Source: an uncultured Phycisphaerales bacterium (GTDB lineage: Bacteria > Planctomycetota > Phycisphaerae > Phycisphaerales > UBA1924). Taken from it: a DNA stretch of 11,495 bases. The notes below the pieces were generated by a model. The model did not search any database. It was given only the letters and a program-made list of their open reading frames with translations, and was not told where the DNA came from. The stretch covers positions 1-11,495 of the forward strand of contig CALFMQ010000471.1 of assembly GCA_937879825.1 (NCBI GenBank), read 5' to 3'. Made by a program: the position numbers and the translations under genes. Below, one piece after another: positions 6,634 to 11,495 of this stretch; the stretch's first letter is position 1, and each line of letters begins with the position of its first letter.

Positions 6634-8793
6634 CTACGGGCAGGTCGTGCCCCAGTTGCCCAGAACCGTGTTCAGATCATCGACATCGACGAAGCCGTCG
6701 TCGTTGGCCAGGTCAAGGGGCGACCCGATCCCGACCGAGGTGTTGAAGACACCAAGAATGGCATTGAGGTCATCGACATCAACCGTGTTCGAACCGTTGG
6801 TATCACCGGGGCAGTTGGCGACCGGTGTGCCCACGATGAAGGACGACGGGTTCGGCGTGCCGGCGGTGGACCCGTTGATGTTGTTCGCCGTGACGCGCCA
6901 GTAGTAAGGAATGCCCTCGGTGAACGAAATACCGAGATTGAGCTGCGTCGCGATCGTCGCGCCGATGCTGAACAGCGGGCTCCCGAACGCGGGATCATCG
7001 TCGACAATCACCGAGTAGTTCGCCGCACCCGGGGCCGCGTCCCAGTCGAGGAACAGCGGGCCCTGCGTCACGCCCGTCGCGCCGTTAACCGGCGTCACCA
7101 GCGCGAAGCTGCCCGGGGGCGAGGCAACGCCCGAGACCGTCACATCGTCAACGAAGAAGTCGTCCTGATTCAACTCGCCGTCGGGATTCCGGAACCGGAT
7201 GGCGAAGTTGTTGTGGTACGCACCGGGATCGGTCATCACGAACGACGCGAACTGGAACGGATCGGTGTCCGAGCCGGCGCCCGGGTGCGTCGCGATGCTC
7301 ACCCACGAGCCATTGTTGGCGCGGTACTCGACATAAAGATCCTCACCGGCCTCGGGAGAGTTGCCGCCGCCCGTGCGCTGCCACCAGTACGAAACGGTCA
7401 GGTTGCCGACCGCGGCCGCCGAAAGCGGCGCACTGGTGAGTTCCTGCGTGCCGCGGATGCGGCAGGAGTTGGGCGCCGAGGGCTCGCCGTTGCCCACGGT
7501 CGAAGGCGCCGCACCGGTCGAGGTCCACTTCGAAGAGTCGAGCGCCCCGGCGGGGAAGGTGTCGGAGAAGGGCAGCGGGAGCGTCGTCAGGAGCGGGTCC
7601 AGGCAGGTCCGCGAGTTGCGGTGCGCGACAATCTCATTGATCGACTGCGCCGCAAAGTTGTTCGCGCAGGTCAGACTCGAGTTCATCGTCGTGCCGGCGC
7701 AGCAGTGCTGCGCGTTCCAGTTGTGGCCGATCTCGTGCGCCGAAAGGTCGAACGCGCAGGAGTTCGGCGAGAAGTTCTCGACCGCGCCCACATCGTTGTT
7801 CGTGCAGACCACGCCGACGCTCGCGATGCCGATCGTCGAGTTGCCCTGCCCAGGCGTCGTGATGTCCTTGCCCGTGAAGAGGTGGATGATGTCATGCTCG
7901 ATGCCGCCCTGGTTGGACAGCCACTCGCTCTGCAACTGATTGAGCAGCGTGCCGCCGTCGCTCGAAGAAAACGGATCGGGCTCCGCCGTGCGGACAACGA
8001 TTCCGGAGATCTCGAACTGGATGCCGCACTGCGACTCGTACTGGTTCGAGGTCGCGTTGAGCACGAGGTTGATGCGGTTCTCGACCGACGTCACCGACGA
8101 TCCGAAGTCCTGATAGAACTCGAAATCCGCGTCGCACCCGATCTGCGCCACGCACATGCCGCCGCAGTCGCCCGTGCCGTTGTCGATGATGCCGTTGTTG
8201 TGGTTGTGCTTCGTGCCGGGATCGATATCAACGCCGCACTCGCCCCCGGGGTTGGTCACGTGATCGTTGCGATAGGTGAAATACTCATTCGCCGGCGCAT
8301 CGCCCAGGTACTTCCGAGCGGGCTCGACAAAGTAGTTGATCCCGTCGGGCGTGACGATCTGCGCCTCGAAACCCGAGTCCGTCCAGGCGCCCGCGACCGC
8401 CGATCCGGGCGAACCCGCGACATGGCCGCGGAACGTCGTCACCGGTCCCGGCTCCACCTCGGTCAACTGACCGTCGGCGCCCTGCACGAACAACTTATAG
8501 TTCAGACTCCGCACCGAGTGGCTGTGCAGCTCGAGCGTCGACCACACACCGGCGATCGGCACCTCGACGGTGAACGCCTCCTCGAACTTCGTCGTCTCCG
8601 GGATCGAGAACACGGTCGAGGCCGACAGCCCGACCGCGGACTTGATCGCGTCGGCCCGCTGGCCCTCCGCCGTGAAGTGCATGAAGTCAGGCGCCACGCG
8701 CGAGGGCGTCGGCGTATCCGCCACGGCGCCGCCGGCGACGCAACACGACGCGGCGAAAAGCACCGCGATCCGACCAATATTCAAACCAGGCAT
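6634..8793 (-). CDS. Secreted reprolysin-like (M12B-type) metalloprotease with one Fn3-like repeat and a dockerin-like C-terminus
   Basis: Predicted 719-residue exported zinc metalloprotease, paralogous to the next gene downstream. Signal peptide about 1-25 (hydrophobic run 8-22, ending GGAVA). Propeptide-like region about 40-165. The DNGTGDCGGMCVAQ segment (205-218) is nearly identical in both paralogues. The catalytic domain has HEIGHNWNAQH at 353-363: three zinc histidines and the glutamate are present, but the usual glycine is asparagine. A Met in GTTMNSS (Met370) is the likely Met-turn. A beta-sandwich domain (407-557) precedes one Fn3-like unit (562-655) and the dockerin-like module (661-719, CPGDTNG to TTCP). 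Two in-frame ATGs lie 6 bases apart; 8793 is preferred because GGAGG sits 6 bases before it but abuts the one at 8799. The terminator at 6577 makes it likely monocistronic at its 3' end. Substrate unknown. Confidence 0.95.
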   Translation of the reverse strand: MPGLNIGRIAVLFAASCCVAGGAVADTPTPSRVAPDFMHFTAEGQRADAIKSAVGLSASTVFSIPETTKFEEAFTVEVPIAGVWSTLELHSHSVRSLNYKLFVQGADGQLTEVEPGPVTTFRGHVAGSPGSAVAGAWTDSGFEAQIVTPDGINYFVEPARKYLGDAPANEYFTYRNDHVTNPGGECGVDIDPGTKHNHNNGIIDNGTGDCGGMCVAQIGCDADFEFYQDFGSSVTSVENRINLVLNATSNQYESQCGIQFEISGIVVRTAEPDPFSSSDGGTLLNQLQSEWLSNQGGIEHDIIHLFTGKDITTPGQGNSTIGIASVGVVCTNNDVGAVENFSPNSCAFDLSAHEIGHNWNAQHCCAGTTMNSSLTCANNFAAQSINEIVAHRNSRTCLDPLLTTLPLPFSDTFPAGALDSSKWTSTGAAPSTVGNGEPSAPNSCRIRGTQELTSAPLSAAAVGNLTVSYWWQRTGGGNSPEAGEDLYVEYRANNGSWVSIATHPGAGSDTDPFQFASFVMTDPGAYHNNFAIRFRNPDGELNQDDFFVDDVTVSGVASPPGSFALVTPVNGATGVTQGPLFLDWDAAPGAANYSVIVDDDPAFGSPLFSIGATIATQLNLGISFTEGIPYYWRVTANNINGSTAGTPNPSSFIVGTPVANCPGDTNGSNTVDVDDLNAILGVFNTSVGIGSPLDLANDDGFVDVDDLNTVLGNWGTTCP

Positions 8794-8799
8794 AGCCAT

Positions 8800-8804
8800 C
8801 CTCC
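8800..8804 (-). promoter_or_regulatory. Ribosome binding site deciding between two ATGs
   Basis: GGAGG on the minus strand lies directly against the ATG at 8799, with no spacing, and 6 bases before the ATG at 8793. Only the latter has workable spacing, so 8793 is taken as the start. Confidence 0.7.
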
Positions 8805-8907
8805 AGATGGAAACTGTTCCCGGGCCGGCGAGTCTCCCGTTCACCGACTACCGGGGATTCTGATAACCAAGGCCCCATGACGGGACACGAACACCGCTCC
8901 GATCATA

Positions 8908-8936
8908 GGTTGCCCGCCCGCAGGGGGATAGCAACC
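8908..8936 (-). terminator. Hairpin after the matrixin-like gene, possible terminator
   Basis: GGTTGC/GCAACC arms (6 bp) enclose a further CCC/GGG pairing, starting 33 bases after the stop codon at 8970. No T-run follows on the minus strand (TATGATCGG), so it is a weak terminator candidate. On the plus strand ACTTTT follows, but no plus-strand gene needs it. Confidence 0.35.
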
Positions 8937-8969
8937 ACTTTTCCGCCTTCTCGATCCCAAACATCGGTC

Positions 8970-10505
8970 CTATTTCAGGCAGTCCGTGCCCCAGTTGGAC
9001 AAAACCCGGTTCAGATCGGTCACATTGATCAGCCCGTCGCCGTTCAGGTCCGGGAGCGTCCCCGCCGGCACCACCTGCCCCCACGACGCCAGGACGTTGT
9101 TCAGGTCGTCCACATCAACCACCCGGTCCAAGTTCGTGTCCCCCTCGCACCGCAGGACCCCCAGAAAGACCGTACCCGTGTCCGTGCCCGCGCCGTTCGT
9201 GGCGCGGATGTTCAGGGTGTACAGGAACGGCGAATGCACCGCGTTCACCCATCGAATCACGCCCGTCCCCGGATTCATCTGCATCCCCGGCTGCGGATTC
9301 AAAAGCGTCCACGTCACCGGGCCCATGTTCAGCGGCTTGCTCAACACCGGCGGCGCGCTCACCCAGGTTTCGCCCTCCCACACCTGTTCCTGATCCGACG
9401 GCTCGATCACAGGAGCCAACTGCTCGATCACCAGCGGCACGCAATACCGCGCCGCGTTGTTGTCCTCGTACACCTCATCCACGAGATCCGTGTCGTCGAT
9501 GATCGAACCCAGCCAGTACAACCCCGACGCCAGATCGTCGGGCATGTCCGCCTGCACATCGAACTCCAGCGCATCCTCGAACGCGATATCCCACTCGAGA
9601 TACCCGAGCAGCTCGTCGCTCGCATCGATCACCTCATCGTCCGACAGGTAGAACCCCTGCCGCACATCGAAGTGGCTCACCGAGCCGCGGTTCTCGATCA
9701 CCGAGCGCACGAACACCGCGCCCCCCGGCCCCGCCGACCCCGGCGCGAAATAGATCGGCTGCACCTGCCCGATGAAGGGGCTCGTCGTGAACATCGAGAG
9801 CGATAGGTCCCGCACCGCCGGCTGCGCCGGACCCGAATACGGGTACAGGAACCGCGCGCCGGCGCGATCGTCCCCGTGCAGCTCAATGATGTCCCCGCCG
9901 CTCGTCCCGCCCGACGGATACGCCGGATTCATCGTCGCCACGAACCACGGCGTGCCCGGCGCCTCGTTCCCCACCGGGTCGTGCCCCAGCCCGATCGCGT
10001 GCCCCAGTTCGTGCATCGCGCTCAGCGAGAAGTTGTACCCGTTGTTCGGCACCGGCTGCATCAGCGCATCGCAGGTCGGGTTGGTCTCGAAGTTGTACCC
10101 GACATCATCGGGCGCGTCGGCGAAGAAGATGTCCATGTCGTACCACTGCGCGCCGTTGTTCACGAGGAACGTCACGCCGATCGTCCCCGGGTCCAGCTCC
10201 GACGCCGGCACCGCCAGCGTGTCCGAGAATCCATCGAAGTGGTCCGGCTCGTAGTCCTCCTCCGCGTCCGCGTACTGATAGAAGAACCGGCTCTTGGGCA
10301 CGATGCTCCACTCGCCCATCGCGCTCAGCATCAACTCGTGAATCTCGCTCCCCGGCGGGAACGTCCCCGGATACAGGTACCGCACCGACGTCGCCCCGGG
10401 CCACACAACGTTCTGCCCGCTCACGCCGTACCACGTGAACGCCTGCGCGCCCGACGCCAGCACCAGAGCGCCCAGCGCCGCAACCTTGCCAGCCCGCGTG
10501 CTCAC
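8970..10505 (-). CDS. Secreted matrixin-like metalloprotease with a dockerin-like C-terminus
   Basis: Predicted 511-residue exported zinc metalloprotease of the matrixin (M10-type) group. Signal peptide 1-22 (cleavage after AQA). The catalytic domain covers about 30-225, with the full zinc motif HELGHAIGLGH at 165-175 followed by Asp, and a Met-turn in ATMNPAY (Met192). No obvious propeptide or cysteine switch is present: the mature protein begins almost directly with the catalytic domain. Residues 230-360 resemble a CARDB-like adhesion domain (VENRG-type segment at 269-275; YWLGSIIDD; EVYEDNN). Residues 365-450 look like a putative-Ig (He_PIG) domain, with GMQMNPGTGVIRW and LNIRATNGAG. A dockerin-like module (453-511) has loops DTNLDRVVDVDD and DLNGDGLINVTD. 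The start is GTG, overlapping the upstream stop as GTGA, with a strong GGGGGAGG 7 bases before it. Co-translation with the TIMP-like gene is therefore likely. Confidence 0.95.
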   Translation of the reverse strand: MSTRAGKVAALGALVLASGAQAFTWYGVSGQNVVWPGATSVRYLYPGTFPPGSEIHELMLSAMGEWSIVPKSRFFYQYADAEEDYEPDHFDGFSDTLAVPASELDPGTIGVTFLVNNGAQWYDMDIFFADAPDDVGYNFETNPTCDALMQPVPNNGYNFSLSAMHELGHAIGLGHDPVGNEAPGTPWFVATMNPAYPSGGTSGGDIIELHGDDRAGARFLYPYSGPAQPAVRDLSLSMFTTSPFIGQVQPIYFAPGSAGPGGAVFVRSVIENRGSVSHFDVRQGFYLSDDEVIDASDELLGYLEWDIAFEDALEFDVQADMPDDLASGLYWLGSIIDDTDLVDEVYEDNNAARYCVPLVIEQLAPVIEPSDQEQVWEGETWVSAPPVLSKPLNMGPVTWTLLNPQPGMQMNPGTGVIRWVNAVHSPFLYTLNIRATNGAGTDTGTVFLGVLRCEGDTNLDRVVDVDDLNNVLASWGQVVPAGTLPDLNGDGLINVTDLNRVLSNWGTDCLK

Positions 10506-11245
10506 GGCGTCACCTCCCCCGCGCGCTTGATCGGCACCGCGCGATGATCTGCCTCCACGCGCCTGCCCGCCGGCTCCACCAGATGATGGTCGCGGCTCTG
10601 CGCCAGCGCCGGCGCGATCGCCGCCTCGAACGCCTCGAGCGACATCGCCGCCCGATCCGCTCCCGCCGCTTCCTCCGCCGCGCGCATCACCCGCACGCCG
10701 CGCTGCGACTTCGGGTCCACACCCGCCGCGATGCCCGCCGAAGCCATGTACCGCACCGCGCCCTCGGGCGAAACCTCCGAAATCGCGCGCCCGTCCGCAC
10801 CATGCACCCGCTCCACGCCGTGTTCATCGCGCACAAGCCGGAACGAACCCCGCTCCATGCCCACCACCGGATGCACCTTGCAGGTCGGCAATACGAACAG
10901 CACCCAGCGCTCACCCGCCCTGTACTCCGGCGCGCAGCACACGCGCATCCCCCACTCCCCGCCCACGCCCGCGTCACGCACCGTCCCGCCCGGAACGATC
11001 AGCGTCATCGTCCGCGATGCGCCGTCGTACGCGCCCTTGAGGTACTCCACATCCTTGAGCACCAGCTCCGTCTCGATCCGTCTCGGATCCTCAGCCCAAT
11101 ACGAACGCGCCGATGCCACCTCCGCCACGATCACCTGCGCCGCGTAATCCGCCAGCACAGGAACCGGCATCTCCGGGCCGCACGCCGGAGCGACCGCGCG
11201 GACCGCCAGCGCGCCCAGAAGCGCCATGAGTACTCGTGTCTTCAT
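10502..11245 (-). CDS. Secreted protein resembling the TIMP/NTR OB fold, coupled to the matrixin-like protease
   Basis: Predicted 247-residue exported protein. Signal peptide about 1-21 (MKTRVLMALLGALAV core), with APA before Cys22, so signal peptidase I cleavage would leave cysteine at the mature N-terminus. The spacing is not a good lipobox. Residues 33-120 show an OB-fold-like pattern seen in bacterial TIMP-like proteins: ADYAAQVIVAEVASARSYW, then a charged strand ETELVLKDVEYLKGAY, then MTLIVPGG, then GERWVLFVL. Other cysteines are at 103, 104 and 122. The second half (130-247) is less distinctive and ends in an Arg-rich tail encoded over the next gene's ribosome binding site. The ATG at 11245 has GGAG 5 bases upstream; a frame extension to 11275 is rejected because the signal peptide starts here. 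The 4-base overlap with the protease gene suggests a partner role, perhaps inhibitor or escort. This is inference; the fold assignment is moderate. Confidence 0.85.
   Translation of the reverse strand: MKTRVLMALLGALAVRAVAPACGPEMPVPVLADYAAQVIVAEVASARSYWAEDPRRIETELVLKDVEYLKGAYDGASRTMTLIVPGGTVRDAGVGGEWGMRVCCAPEYRAGERWVLFVLPTCKVHPVVGMERGSFRLVRDEHGVERVHGADGRAISEVSPEGAVRYMASAGIAAGVDPKSQRGVRVMRAAEEAAGADRAAMSLEAFEAAIAPALAQSRDHHLVEPAGRRVEADHRAVPIKRAGEVTP
10513..10520 (-). promoter_or_regulatory. Strong ribosome binding site supporting the GTG start of the matrixin-like gene
   Basis: GGGGGAGG on the minus strand, 7 bases before the GTG at 10505 and inside the end of the upstream coding region. It supports the non-ATG start and translation coupled to, or reinitiated from, the preceding gene. 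Confidence 0.75.
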
Positions 11246-11303
11246 ACAGACTCCGTGCGAAACCGCGACGCGCAATGGGCACGCCGCGGCGGATGGAGTC
11301 TGT
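11246..11303 (-). promoter_or_regulatory. 5' leader hairpin burying the ribosome binding site of the TIMP-like gene
   Basis: In the mRNA sense, ACAGACTCC (11303-11295) is perfectly complementary to GGAGTCTGT (11254-11246), which contains the GGAG ribosome binding site and ends one base before the AUG. The 40 bases between can form smaller GC-rich helices (CGCCGCGGCG; GCG...CGC around GTCGCGGTTTCGC). Such a stem would hide the ribosome binding site until opened, so translational control of the operon is possible. No known riboswitch class is recognised. Confidence 0.5.
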
Positions 11304-11410
11304 CACGATCCAGTTGCAACACCAGCGGTTCGACGCCACCACAGCCGGCTCAACCCGTTCTCGGACCGGCGCCGCCGGGCGCATCCCCCCCTCCTTGCCA
11401 CTCCCGCAAG

Positions 11411-11484
<74 letters not shown>

Positions 11485-11495
11485 ACAGCCGCATG

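Noticed and set aside
11180..11245. Lipoprotein reading of the TIMP-like signal peptide (Cys22)
   Set aside because: The residues before the cysteine (A-P-A) do not fit the usual L-[AS]-[GA]-C lipobox; signal peptidase I cleavage after APA fits better, although lipidation is not fully excluded.

Overview
The window looks like chromosomal DNA from a GC-rich planctomycete, most likely of the Phycisphaerae. This is inferred from the DUF1573 lipoprotein, the large secreted proteases ending in dockerin-like modules, and the general protein style; no rRNA or other phylogenetic marker is present. All eight credible protein genes and the one tRNA lie on the minus strand, so transcription runs from right to left. 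Long Arg-rich open frames on the plus strand are shadows of these genes in GC-rich DNA.

In transcription order: (1) a tRNA-Arg(CCU) at 11411-11484. (2) A two-gene operon: a small secreted protein resembling a TIMP/NTR-type OB fold (10502-11245), overlapping by 4 bases (GTGA) with a matrixin-like zinc metalloprotease (8970-10505). (3) Two paralogous secreted reprolysin-like (M12B-type) metalloproteases, 6634-8793 and 3510-6284, each with its own intrinsic terminator. They share a propeptide-like region, protease domain, beta-sandwich domain and C-terminal module, but have one versus three Fn3-like repeats. (4) A DUF1573 lipoprotein (2158-3354) and a small unrecognised lipoprotein (1667-2017). 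(5) An HU/IHF-family DNA-binding protein (1151-1468) with its own good sigma70-type promoter. (6) The start of a class I fructose-bisphosphate aldolase (fbaB), cut by the left window edge.

The centre of interest is the roughly 7.7 kb protease block (3510-11245). Three exported metzincins from two different families end in the same Cys-flanked, two-loop dockerin-like module, suggesting one common sorting or docking destination. The possible TIMP-like protein is translationally coupled to one protease. Its predicted mature N-terminus is a cysteine, as in animal TIMPs, so it may be an inhibitor or escort. Its mRNA leader can form a 9-bp stem that buries the ribosome binding site just before the AUG. 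These functional links are inference from sequence and layout. The left third is ordinary housekeeping and envelope content.
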